Shown: positions 10,074-18,868 of the stretch, piece by piece | Position numbering within the stretch: position 1 is the first letter of the stretch | Layout: each line of letters begins with the position of its first letter | NCBI RefSeq assembly: GCF_011045835.1 | Contig: NZ_CP047349.1 | Span: forward strand, 3,782,001-3,846,000 | Origin: Proteus terrae subsp. cibarius | GTDB taxonomy: Bacteria > Pseudomonadota > Gammaproteobacteria > Enterobacterales > Enterobacteriaceae | Reading direction: 5' to 3' | DNA length: 64,000 nt | Position numbers and translations under genes: made by a program | Notes under the pieces: generated by a model | Databases searched by the model: none | Seen by the model: only the letters and a program-made list of their open reading frames with translations | Told to the model about the DNA's origin: nothing

Positions 10074-10090
10074 TTAATTTGAACGTTCCA
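10074..10090 (-). promoter_or_regulatory. Palindromic operator O1 (LacI-type) near the regulator start
   Basis: TTAATTTGAACGTTCCA, with the palindromic CpG-centred core GAACGTTC at 10081-10088, lies about 70 bp upstream of the LacI-type regulator. An inverted copy occurs at 10260-10276. LacI-family proteins typically bind CpG-centred palindromes. Assignment to the adjacent regulator is inferred. Confidence 0.65.
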
Positions 10091-10108
10091 TTTTTAATTT
10101 GTTTATAA

Positions 10109-10122
10109 AACAAGCGCTTGTT
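10109..10122. promoter_or_regulatory. Perfect 14-bp palindrome AACAAGCGCTTGTT
   Basis: This perfect CpG-centred palindrome lies between the two matched operators in the 345-bp divergent promoter region. Its form is typical of a LacI/GalR-family site. It could be a second class of site for the fusion regulator or a site for another family member. Confidence 0.5.
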
Positions 10123-10259
10123 ACTTATCATAAATAAATGATTATCAATATCAATTAAAACATATATCAATATTAATCAATATGATAAGAAATTTAATTT
10201 GAATGAGATCACTGATCTGATCTTCATTTATTGGCAAATAATCTTCATCATTTTATCAT

Positions 10260-10276
10260 TGGAACGTTCAAATTAA
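10260..10276 (+). promoter_or_regulatory. Palindromic operator O2 near the hydrolase-transporter operon start
   Basis: TGGAACGTTCAAATTAA is the exact reverse complement of the 17-bp site at 10074-10090. It lies about 75 bp before the start at 10351. The two GAACGTTC cores are 181 bp apart, a spacing compatible with a repression loop. The apart-and-inverted arrangement suggests coordinated control of both transcription units. Confidence 0.65.
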
Positions 10277-10350
10277 TCTACAGCTTATAGATAGCCAACA
10301 CCAGATAATTAATAAAATCATAATAAAACAATAGGATAAGGGGATTTCTT

Positions 10351-11172
10351 ATGAAACTTCATTTTTTAGGGACGGCTGCCTCAGAAGGCATACCCAATCC
10401 CTTCTGCCGTTGTGAACACTGCCTGAAAGCAAGAGAACTTGGTGGGAAAGATATCAGAACTCACTCTTCTGCCATTGTTGATGACATTATGTTAATCGAC
10501 GTATCACCTACATTTAGTTATCAATTAATGCGTGATGGAATGGATGCTACCAACTTTGAAAGCCTTCTATTCACTCACACTCATCCGGATCATTTCAATG
10601 TTGGCGATCTGTTTAGCCGAATGGAAGGTTATGGTTTTGAAATTAACCATCCTCTTCATATTTTTGGTAATGATCGCGCGATTAATGGTTGCATCGAAGT
10701 TTTACCTGGCTACAGCAAAGAACGTTTTGCTTTTCACTGCTTAATTCCTTTTGTTACTGTCGAAAGAAATGGCTATAAAATTACACCATTACTCGCTAAT
10801 CATGCGAAATGGGAACTTTGCTATGTTTATCATATTGAGAAAGATGGCAAGGTTATTTTCTATGGACATGATTCTGGTTGGTTCCCTGAATTAACATGGA
10901 AATGGTTAGAAAACAAACCACTTGATATCGTTGTTTTTGAATGTACTTATGGACTCAATGGTAAAGATCGTACCGATAATCATATGAGCTTAGAAACCGT
11001 ATTTGCAGCAAAAGAAAAACTGCAACAGCAAGGTTGTTTACATCAAGATACACAAATTGCCGTTTCGCATGTTTCACATAGCGGCAAATTGCTTCATCAC
11101 GAATTAGAAGCTGTTTGTGCTCCTCATAATATCCGCGTTGCCTACGACGGATTAACGTTAGAAACAAATTAA
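10351..11172 (+). CDS. PhnP-like metallo-beta-lactamase-fold hydrolase
   Basis: This 273-residue protein has the PhnP layout. A cysteine cluster C19-x-C21-x2-C24, which in PhnP binds a structural zinc, comes first. The catalytic HTHPDH motif follows at about 76-81, with later metal ligands in GHDSG and SHVSHSG. PhnP opens 5-phosphoribosyl 1,2-cyclic phosphate, but no other phosphonate gene is present here. It is the first gene of an operon with a nucleoside/sugar-type permease (10-base gap) and mgtC. The substrate may be a cyclic phosphate or phosphodiester linked to an imported sugar or nucleoside; this is a guess. The family is clear, the reaction is not. Confidence 0.75.
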   Translation: MKLHFLGTAASEGIPNPFCRCEHCLKARELGGKDIRTHSSAIVDDIMLIDVSPTFSYQLMRDGMDATNFESLLFTHTHPDHFNVGDLFSRMEGYGFEINHPLHIFGNDRAINGCIEVLPGYSKERFAFHCLIPFVTVERNGYKITPLLANHAKWELCYVYHIEKDGKVIFYGHDSGWFPELTWKWLENKPLDIVVFECTYGLNGKDRTDNHMSLETVFAAKEKLQQQGCLHQDTQIAVSHVSHSGKLLHHELEAVCAPHNIRVAYDGLTLETN

Positions 11173-11182
11173 GAGGAGAACG

Positions 11183-12433
11183 ATGATGGATATGAAAATA
11201 ACCTCTCGCTTACTGATAATGATGTTTGTGCAATATTTCATGCAAGGTGCATGGAATATGACCATGGGACTGGTATTAAGTACCTATGGTATGGCAAGCA
11301 TCATTGGTAATGCCTACGCTTTATTAGGTGTCGCTACAATTATTTCCCCATTATTTATTGGCATGGTGGCTGACCGTTTCTTTGCTTCACAAAAAGTCAT
11401 GGGCATCCTTCATTTAATTAATGCAGCAGTCATTATTTGTGTTCCTCAATTTATTGAAGCACAAAACAGTGGCATGACTTTATTCTTAATTTTCATTATT
11501 GGATTATTGTTTTATCCAACAACTGCGCTTTCAAATAGTATTAGTTTCTCCCATATTAATGGTGTGAAATATTTTCCTATTATTCGTGTATTCGGTACGT
11601 TTGGTTTTATGGCTATCGGATTTATATTAGGTGAAATGGGCTTCTCTGGTAGTACGATGACTTGGTATATCGCTTCTGCAGTGGGTGTTTTACTTGGTTT
11701 CTATTGCTTTACCTTACCTAACACACCACCGAAAGCGAAAGGCAAGCCATTCTCTACTCGTGATATTTTATGTTTAGATGCGCTTTCATTATTTAAAGAT
11801 CGTTATTTCGCTATCTTAATGTTTAGTATCTTTATTTTAATGATCCCTAAAACAGCATACTCCGCTTATATTCCCGTTTTTATTAAAGCATTAGGTTTTA
11901 ATAACGCGGCGTCTATCATGCAAATAGGTATAGCCTGCGAAGTTCTGTTTATGTTTGTATTGTCATTCTTCCTAATGAAGTTTGGCTTCAAAATTACATT
12001 ACTTTTAGGTGCTGTTAGCTGGATCATTCGCTCGGTATTCTTCTCTTATGCAGCGGTAAATACAGAGTTTTATTTTATCGTTATCGGATTAATGCTACAG
12101 GGATTATGTTGGGACTTCTTCTTTACTGCTGGTGATATCTATGTTGACCGCAAAGCCAAACCGGAAATTCGTGCCCAAGCACAAGGCTTACGCTTTATTG
12201 TCTCTAATGGTTTCGGCTTATTATTTGCTTCCACTATTTGTGGTCAAATCTTTAATTCAACCGTAACAGAAACAGGTGATGCTGCATTACCACAGTGGTC
12301 AACATTCTGGGTATATCCAGCAATCGTTGCTGCCGTTGTAAGCCTATTCTTTATCTTCTTCTTTAAAGATGATGTGAGTAAAAAGAAAAATAACGAAGAT
12401 AAGAAAGCACCAGAAGGTACAGTAACTCTTTAG
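11183..12433 (+). CDS. MFS transporter, nucleoside:H+ symporter-like
   Basis: This 416-residue protein has twelve hydrophobic segments and resembles the NupG/XapB/YegT group of the major facilitator superfamily. The resemblance is clearest in the N-terminal part (QYFMQGAWNMTMGLVLSTYG, then a GMVADRFF loop between TM2 and TM3). A GAGGAG ribosome site precedes ATG 11183. It lies 10 bases after the PhnP-like gene and 34 before mgtC, so it is in the same operon. The likely cargo is a nucleoside or a small glycoside. The substrate cannot be read from the sequence. Confidence 0.78.
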   Translation: MMDMKITSRLLIMMFVQYFMQGAWNMTMGLVLSTYGMASIIGNAYALLGVATIISPLFIGMVADRFFASQKVMGILHLINAAVIICVPQFIEAQNSGMTLFLIFIIGLLFYPTTALSNSISFSHINGVKYFPIIRVFGTFGFMAIGFILGEMGFSGSTMTWYIASAVGVLLGFYCFTLPNTPPKAKGKPFSTRDILCLDALSLFKDRYFAILMFSIFILMIPKTAYSAYIPVFIKALGFNNAASIMQIGIACEVLFMFVLSFFLMKFGFKITLLLGAVSWIIRSVFFSYAAVNTEFYFIVIGLMLQGLCWDFFFTAGDIYVDRKAKPEIRAQAQGLRFIVSNGFGLLFASTICGQIFNSTVTETGDAALPQWSTFWVYPAIVAAVVSLFFIFFFKDDVSKKKNNEDKKAPEGTVTL

Positions 12434-12467
12434 TCTTAGAATAATAGGCCAACGTTAGGAGCAAACC

Positions 12468-13181
12468 ATGGACGCATTAATTCAGTTTGTTGGCAGCATT
12501 GGCCCTTTATCACTATCAAGTATCGCTAAATTACTGGTCGCCTTTATTTTGGGCGGCCTTATTGGCTTAGAACGTGAATCAAAGGGAAAACCTGTCGGTT
12601 TTAAAACCTGTGTCATTATTGCTGTTGCCAGTTGTTTATTAACCATTGTCTCTATTCAATCTGCGGAATATTACGCCAATATTTCAGACAATATTCGTAG
12701 TGATCCCATGAGATTAGCAGCACAAATTATCAGTGGTGTCGGCTTCCTTGGCGCTGGCGTTATATTGCATCGACGTGATGATGCCATTTCAGGTCTGACG
12801 ACCGCAGCCATAGTGTGGGCTTCAGCTGGTGTTGGGATTGCTTGTGGCTCAGGTTTTTATTGGCATGCCATGATTGTGACTGTTCTCTTTTTTATGGCTA
12901 TTCAACTTAGCCCACAAGTGGTGCTATTTCAGATGAAAAACCAACGTTTAGGTAAGATTAAAGTACGCATGTTATTTACTCATGAAAGTGGTGTTCCCCT
13001 ATTAATTGAGTATTTAAAAAGCCATAAAGATGTGATTGAAAACCTGACTATTCGCGATATTAAAAAAGAACGGGTTGAAGTGAACTTGAAACTGTTAGTT
13101 CGGCAAAAAATTACCTTACCCGAATTTTATTGCTCATTAAAACAGCTTGAACATGTTCATTCTGTTTCTTTGGATCATTAA
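12468..13181 (+). CDS. MgtC/SapB family membrane protein
   Basis: This 237-residue protein has the family N-terminal membrane domain. The hallmark GGLIGLERESKGKPVGFKT comes early, and RLAAQIISGVGFLGAGVIL and TTAAIVWASAGVGIACGSG follow. A soluble C-terminal region of about 80 residues resembles the ACT-like tail of longer MgtC proteins. MgtC proteins affect Mg2+ adaptation and F-ATPase, and some members have other transport roles. Its location after a putative nucleoside/sugar transporter is unusual; co-regulation with that operon is inferred from the short gap. Confidence 0.82.
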   Translation: MDALIQFVGSIGPLSLSSIAKLLVAFILGGLIGLERESKGKPVGFKTCVIIAVASCLLTIVSIQSAEYYANISDNIRSDPMRLAAQIISGVGFLGAGVILHRRDDAISGLTTAAIVWASAGVGIACGSGFYWHAMIVTVLFFMAIQLSPQVVLFQMKNQRLGKIKVRMLFTHESGVPLLIEYLKSHKDVIENLTIRDIKKERVEVNLKLLVRQKITLPEFYCSLKQLEHVHSVSLDH

Positions 13182-13194
13182 TATATTCAAAAGT

Positions 13195-13233
13195 AAAAAG
13201 TGCGCACTATCTTAGATAACTGCGCACTTTTTT
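13195..13233. terminator. Bidirectional intrinsic terminator
   Basis: A long stem (AAAAAGTGCGCA and TGCGCACTTTTT) with flanking A and T runs lies between the convergent mgtC-like and acyltransferase genes. It can terminate transcripts from both sides. Confidence 0.88.
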
Positions 13234-13262
13234 ATTATTTTGATGATCGATTAATTGTCTTA

Positions 13263-15245
13263 TTAAGGATTATTCACGACTAACGGATTACCAAAACGCT
13301 CTAAATACATCATGCCAAAAATTGTTGAAGCATAATCTGTAATATGTCCTACATCACGATAAACTGGCACACCTTCTATATCGGTTAGACAGACATTTTT
13401 ATCACATTGCACATCTTTAGGATCGATGATAATTAAGCTTGGATAGTCCTTTTTTAGCTTAACAAATAACTGATTCATCCATGTATTTCCCTCACCTTTA
13501 TAGTTTTTGGGGTTACAGTTATTATCTGCAAAATCCTTTCTTAATTTTGCATTTTCATAAAAACAAGTCATAAAACCACTTGGCATAGAATTAACTGTTT
13601 TTATAAAAACAGGCTTAGCCCCTGTGGCAATAATAATATCAAGCGCTTCACGCATCGCTTTCTCAACGCGTTTGCGAGACTCTTCAACGGTCCTAACATC
13701 ACCTATCTTATTAATGACATGATTTGACGCGTAATTATTCCAAACTTGCCCAAATATTACATAATCAAAGTGGTTATTCTTGATAACTTGATAATATTTC
13801 GCCGTTTGATCGTAGCAACGTTGATAAACTGTATTTTTATGATTAGACCAGTCATAAAGATAAATATTAGGAAGCGTAATACACGATGAAGTTGCTTGTG
13901 CATATACATCTATTTTGGCGTCTTTGCCTAAAATATCCATAAAGCCCCAATAATGATTTGCATGAGAATCACCAAATAAAAAGGCTTTTTTCTGGCTTCC
14001 TACTTCACCAATATGACACATTTTATCTGGATCTGAGGCTTCAAAATTCATACATTTAGTTCGATTGGGATAATCAAATTGATTCAATTTTGTTTCTAAA
14101 TTAACGTAATTTTGCCCAAGCCTCGCTCCAATACCTTTATATTTTTCATTCAATGCATTTAGCCCCAAAGTGAATAAAATAGGTACAATTAACAAGAGAG
14201 TGATGGAATATTTAAAGGCTAAACGCTTTCTTCTAAACGGTTTTTCAATCAGAAAATAAGAACTAATCGATAGCAATAAGGTTAATGCTAACAGTGATCC
14301 CTTTTGCAGTTCTGTATTAAACACACCAACATAGCGTGCAACAGCAAATAATGGCCAGTGCCATAAATAGAGTGAGTAAGATAATAACCCAACGATCACG
14401 ATTGGCTTTAACGAGAGTATTTTTTCAATGATACTCCCATGTTGTCCGGTATAAATAATTAGTGTAGCACCAAGACAAACATACAACGTATTAAGGTTCG
14501 GATAACCTGCAATAATATCGTTTTGGAATGCGATCCAAAGAATAACACCTAGCGCAATTAAGCTAATAACATCGTTTATTCTTCGATTAGGTTTTATCTT
14601 TGTTGGGAAGTAGGCAACACAAGCTCCCAACATAAATTCGAAGATCCGCGTACTAAAATAGTAGTAATTTTTCGGTTGATCTTTTTGGTAATAAAACACC
14701 AGAATAAATGAAATAGCAGTGACTAACACCACAGGATAAAAACTATTAACCCTTTCTTTTACATTGATTTTATGTAGAAAATAAAGTGTAAAAGGTAAAA
14801 AAAGATACCATTGCCACTCTATAGCTAAAGACCACGTATGCAATAACGGTAAAAAGAGTGCATCTTGCGCTGCATAGCTAGTTGTTGCTCTCGCAAAATA
14901 TTTATTAGAGAGAAAGGCTGAGGCATATTTCTCGCTATTTGTAATATCTAAATAATCGCTAGGTAGGTAAAAAAGCCCAGATATCACTAGAACCGCAATT
15001 AATACAAAAAGATAAAGTGGTTGTAATCGCCATAATCGACGATTATAAAAATCACGAAATGAAAAATTACCTTGTGACAATGAAGTTTTAATTATTAGCG
15101 AAATCAAAAAACCAGAGATCACAAAGAAAATATCGACGCCAATAAATCCCGAAGGAATTAAGCGATTATCCAAATGAAAAAGGATAACCAGAATAACAGC
15201 GACCGCTCTTAAACCATCTACATCAGCACGATATTTTACATTCAT
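13263..15245 (-). CDS. Acyltransferase 3 - SGNH hydrolase fusion (OafA/YrhL type)
   Basis: This 660-residue membrane protein has an N-terminal acyltransferase-3 domain of about ten helices. It begins with the family motif YRADVDGLRAVAVILVILFH and includes GFIGVDIFFVISGFLIS. A periplasmic SGNH domain follows, with the GDSH block in FLFGDSHANHY near residue 425 and a late DxxH-type region (YRDVGHITDYA). Such proteins O-acetylate surface polysaccharides such as LPS O-antigen. It stands alone, not in an O-antigen cluster, so its target is not clear. Unlinked modification genes of this type are often variable between strains. Confidence 0.87.
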   Translation of the reverse strand: MNVKYRADVDGLRAVAVILVILFHLDNRLIPSGFIGVDIFFVISGFLISLIIKTSLSQGNFSFRDFYNRRLWRLQPLYLFVLIAVLVISGLFYLPSDYLDITNSEKYASAFLSNKYFARATTSYAAQDALFLPLLHTWSLAIEWQWYLFLPFTLYFLHKINVKERVNSFYPVVLVTAISFILVFYYQKDQPKNYYYFSTRIFEFMLGACVAYFPTKIKPNRRINDVISLIALGVILWIAFQNDIIAGYPNLNTLYVCLGATLIIYTGQHGSIIEKILSLKPIVIVGLLSYSLYLWHWPLFAVARYVGVFNTELQKGSLLALTLLLSISSYFLIEKPFRRKRLAFKYSITLLLIVPILFTLGLNALNEKYKGIGARLGQNYVNLETKLNQFDYPNRTKCMNFEASDPDKMCHIGEVGSQKKAFLFGDSHANHYWGFMDILGKDAKIDVYAQATSSCITLPNIYLYDWSNHKNTVYQRCYDQTAKYYQVIKNNHFDYVIFGQVWNNYASNHVINKIGDVRTVEESRKRVEKAMREALDIIIATGAKPVFIKTVNSMPSGFMTCFYENAKLRKDFADNNCNPKNYKGEGNTWMNQLFVKLKKDYPSLIIIDPKDVQCDKNVCLTDIEGVPVYRDVGHITDYASTIFGMMYLERFGNPLVVNNP

Positions 15246-15346
15246 AATTCAAACAAATAACCCGAATAAAAAGAATCGCTGGATTATATACTAATTAGCC
15301 ATATCACTTTAGTCACAAAAAGATGAGTACAATTTAATATTTACGG

Positions 15347-16063
15347 TTAATAACACCTAAATGGCCATAACTGATTAAATTCCATCGTTAACCCCATCTG
15401 TACTTCTGTTGAAAGCGAACCTTTGCTTACCACAAATTTTGGATGTCGGATAATGATAGGAGTGTTAATTGCATAATGTATTAATGATGATCGGTTTTGC
15501 TCTAGCTCATCATAAAGCTGCTTCATATCTGCTGATGACGTACTATCACGTAATCGCCCAAGCGTAATATGGATAATGTCTTTATGAAGTTCACTTTCAA
15601 TTGGGATCTGCTGATAAATCTGTTGCCTAAAGCGTGTTAATTCCTCTGAAATACCCGTTAATATCAGACTACCATTGGATGTTAGGACAACGTCATTAAA
15701 TAAAATTTCGATACTTTTTATTTGGTTAAAGATTTTTGCAATCTCATGACACCACGATAATAATACAGGCCGTTGCAGTTTAAATTGCTCATTTTGTTGA
15801 TTAAAAATCGTTAATAATGTGGAATGAAATTCTTGTGATTGAGTAAATTCAATAAATGGAAATTTAAGCGCAAGCTGTTCACAATAAGCTATTAGTTTTT
15901 GACTAAAAGGAATAAAGCTTTCCTCAACTTCAGGCTGAGAAATTATTAATTGCCCTGCATTTAAGCTGACATCAATAATACTTTCATCATTAATTTGTCG
16001 TTGCCAAATTTCGCCAGTTGCTAGTTTGTTGAGTGTTGCTTGTGTCAGGAATTCGTATGCCAT
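15347..16063 (-). CDS. 2H-phosphoesterase-like protein, function unknown
   Basis: I do not recognise an orthologue. This 238-residue protein has the two histidine motifs of the 2H phosphoesterase superfamily (LigT/CPDase-like): H80-S-T82-L and H165-I-T167-L-G-R, 85 residues apart, as the fold requires. Members act on 2',3'-cyclic phosphates or 2'-5' RNA linkages. No signal peptide or membrane segment is seen, so it is probably cytoplasmic. It is transcribed away from nanA with its own short upstream gap. The fold call is moderate; the substrate is unknown. Confidence 0.55.
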   Translation of the reverse strand: MAYEFLTQATLNKLATGEIWQRQINDESIIDVSLNAGQLIISQPEVEESFIPFSQKLIAYCEQLALKFPFIEFTQSQEFHSTLLTIFNQQNEQFKLQRPVLLSWCHEIAKIFNQIKSIEILFNDVVLTSNGSLILTGISEELTRFRQQIYQQIPIESELHKDIIHITLGRLRDSTSSADMKQLYDELEQNRSSLIHYAINTPIIIRHPKFVVSKGSLSTEVQMGLTMEFNQLWPFRCY

Positions 16064-16143
16064 CCGTACACCTTAATAAGAATAAAATAGTAACTCGTAC
16101 TTTGGTTTGAGTGGCATTTAAAATCAAGTTTTAGAGTCAATAA

Positions 16144-16172
16144 TAAAAAAGTGGCTTTATTCTAAAAGCCAC
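16144..16172 (-). terminator. Terminator downstream of nanA
   Basis: On the minus strand, GTGGCTTT and AAAGCCAC form an 8-bp stem (16151-16172), followed by a T run (complement of 16144-16150). It lies about 70 bases after the nanA stop. Confidence 0.8.
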
Positions 16173-16241
16173 TGTCACATCAAAGGGGGAGATGTTGAAA
16201 TATGGGTCTATCTATAAAATTATCAATCAAAGTCAAATCGA

Positions 16242-17132
16242 TTACAGAAAATTAGCTGCTTTAAACTTCGCTAAAGCATCAGCTTTTTGCTCTGCCGTCA
16301 TTGGACGTAATGGGCGACGAGGGTCACCAACATCAATACCATGCAGTTGCATTGCTACTTTTCCTGCTGCAACACCGCCGTACTCAACTAAAACACGAAT
16401 AATCGCAATCACTTTATCCATGCAAGCAGTAACACCTTCATGATCACCAGCTTTAAATTTTTCAATAATTTCAAGGTATAATGGTGCAGCATAGTTATAT
16501 GTGCTACCAACTGCACTTAATGCACCACAGGCTAATCCCGCAGGAATAAATTCATCCACACCAAACGGAACATCGTACTTTCCACCCTCTACGCGTAAGC
16601 AACGCTGGAATTCATACATATCTGGGGAATTAAATTTCATACCAGATAAATTAGGTATTACTTTACCCGCTACTTGTAAGAATTTCTCCATATCAATACT
16701 TAAGCCTGACATGGTGGAGTGATAATAGTAAAAACCTTTAGATGGCGCACTTGCAGCCGCTAAACGACAATATTCAACAAGATCATCAACATTGCCCGGT
16801 TTAAAGAAACAAGGGCCAATAACGGATGTTGCTTTGATATCTAAGGTTTCAGCATGGCGAGCAAGTTCTAGCGTATCAGCAATACTTAATGCACCTGTAT
16901 GAATAATAAGATCAAGCTTACCCTGGCTGGCACTAACCCAGCGTTCAGCCACTTTCTTACGTTCTTCAACAGAGCAATGAATACCTTCGCCTGTTGTTCC
17001 TAATACATAAGCACCTGTCACACCACTTGCAATTAGGTGTTTAGCTATTTCATCAATGACAGGATAATTAACGCTACCATCAGTTGCAAAAGGAGTATGA
17101 GGTGCGGCAATCAGTCCAGAGAGTTTGTTCAT
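16242..17132 (-). CDS. nanA: N-acetylneuraminate lyase NanA
   Basis: This 296-residue class I aldolase cleaves N-acetylneuraminate into N-acetylmannosamine and pyruvate. The family pattern GTTGEG (about 47-52), the YYYHSTMSG segment with the catalytic tyrosine, and GMKFNSPD with the Schiff-base lysine (about 164) are present. It is the last gene of the sialic acid locus, just downstream of the RpiR regulator. A promoter of its own is possible: the 172-bp gap before it includes a half match to the nan operator. NanA is distinguished from DapA by the GMKF lysine context and by the neighbours. Confidence 0.93.
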   Translation of the reverse strand: MNKLSGLIAAPHTPFATDGSVNYPVIDEIAKHLIASGVTGAYVLGTTGEGIHCSVEERKKVAERWVSASQGKLDLIIHTGALSIADTLELARHAETLDIKATSVIGPCFFKPGNVDDLVEYCRLAAASAPSKGFYYYHSTMSGLSIDMEKFLQVAGKVIPNLSGMKFNSPDMYEFQRCLRVEGGKYDVPFGVDEFIPAGLACGALSAVGSTYNYAAPLYLEIIEKFKAGDHEGVTACMDKVIAIIRVLVEYGGVAAGKVAMQLHGIDVGDPRRPLRPMTAEQKADALAKFKAANFL

Positions 17133-17304
17133 GATAACTTCCTTTGGAGGTTAATTTCTTTTCTATTAATTTTATGGAGCTTAACTCTATATTAGGGAGC
17201 AATACTTCAGAACGCAATAACGAAATGAGCATTAAAGGAAGAGAAAAATGAAAGTGTGATCTTTAGCCAATTTTCACTAAAAATCACACAATGTAGAGAT
17301 AAAC

Positions 17305-18192
17305 TTATGCGGAATGAGTCTGCTTTAGCGCATTCAATGTTCGCAGTTTTTGCTCTTTAACCATATCAGGCTGAGCTTGTACTAATAGCGTATAAAGAAG
17401 ATCTAATACAAAGAGTTGTGCGGTTTTTGTACCAATAGAGTCACCTTGCAGTTTCCCTTGTCGGTTACCATTAATTAAATGATGATCAGCATACTCCATA
17501 ATTTGTGAGCCTAAATTATGAGTCAATGCGATCGTGCTGGCTCCTGCTTCTTTAGCTAATTTAAGAGCATGGACCGTTTCAGGAGAATTACCGGAATGGC
17601 TAATTCCAATAGCCACATCGCCTGGTTTTAATAGTGAAGCTTGCATATACATAAAGTGGTTATTTGTAACAGCATCAACACGATAGCCAATTCGCATAAG
17701 TTTATTTTTTAAATCTTCTGCTGTAATTCCTGAAGAGCCAACACCACAAATAAAAATATAATTTGCTGATAATAAAGCATTTACAGCACCTTGAACTTGC
17801 TTCATATCGAGCAGATTTAATGTCTCTGATAATACGTTATTAATCGTTGCTTGAAGTTTTAAACCAATGGTATGGATATCGTCTTGATGGGTCACTTCTG
17901 CATCAAGAATAGGTGACTCTTCATTATCAGAGGTCGCCATTTCAATCGCCAAATCCATTTTAAAATCTTGAAACCCTTTATAACCCAATGTACGGCAAAA
18001 ACGCACAACCGTCGCTTCACCCGCTTTTGTTGCTTGTGAAAGTTGAGCAATAGAGAGTTGAGTAACTTCTGTAGGATGGAACAGGATATAGTCTGCAATG
18101 CGCTGTGATACTCGCGTTAGACTATTTTTCATTGCGCCTAGCGTATCAAGTATTTTACCCGGCTTTAATCGAGTCGTTGCCTGTTCTGTCAT
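17305..18192 (-). CDS. RpiR-family regulator of sialic acid catabolism
   Basis: This 295-residue protein has an N-terminal RpiR helix-turn-helix (TQLSIAQLSQATKAGEATVVRFCRTLG in two adjoining parts) and a C-terminal SIS sugar-phosphate domain (about 130-260). I chose ATG 18192 (MTEQATT), with AAGGA about 8 bases upstream. A longer frame to 18282 starts in a hydrophobic stretch with no family similarity. H. influenzae uses an RpiR protein (SiaR) for the same job, whereas E. coli uses a GntR protein. The likely effector is a phosphorylated amino sugar. It sits inside the nan locus between yhcH and nanA. Confidence 0.88.
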   Translation of the reverse strand: MTEQATTRLKPGKILDTLGAMKNSLTRVSQRIADYILFHPTEVTQLSIAQLSQATKAGEATVVRFCRTLGYKGFQDFKMDLAIEMATSDNEESPILDAEVTHQDDIHTIGLKLQATINNVLSETLNLLDMKQVQGAVNALLSANYIFICGVGSSGITAEDLKNKLMRIGYRVDAVTNNHFMYMQASLLKPGDVAIGISHSGNSPETVHALKLAKEAGASTIALTHNLGSQIMEYADHHLINGNRQGKLQGDSIGTKTAQLFVLDLLYTLLVQAQPDMVKEQKLRTLNALKQTHSA

Positions 18193-18304
18193 GGAGATTA
18201 TCCTTGGTTGCAGAAGATACACGGAAAAAAATTCTGCCAACAAGAGTACCAATTCCAACAGGTTAAAAAAAGCCTTGCTCATACAATAATATGATAATAA
18301 AAAA

Positions 18305-18361
18305 CGCTTTATTCCTTAATAGCATCAGAATACAACTTACTGATACATCAGAAATAAAGCG
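18305..18361 (-). terminator. Inverted repeat after yhcH
   Basis: CGCTTTATT at 18305-18313 and AATAAAGCG at 18353-18361 are complementary. A second small stem (CTGAT, ATCAG) lies inside. The pair follows yhcH on the minus strand and could be a weak terminator or an operator region for the regulator gene. Confidence 0.4.
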
Positions 18362-18381
18362 CTTAATAAAAATAGTAATTA

Positions 18382-18858
<477 letters not shown>

Positions 18859-18868
18859 TTATTCCCTA

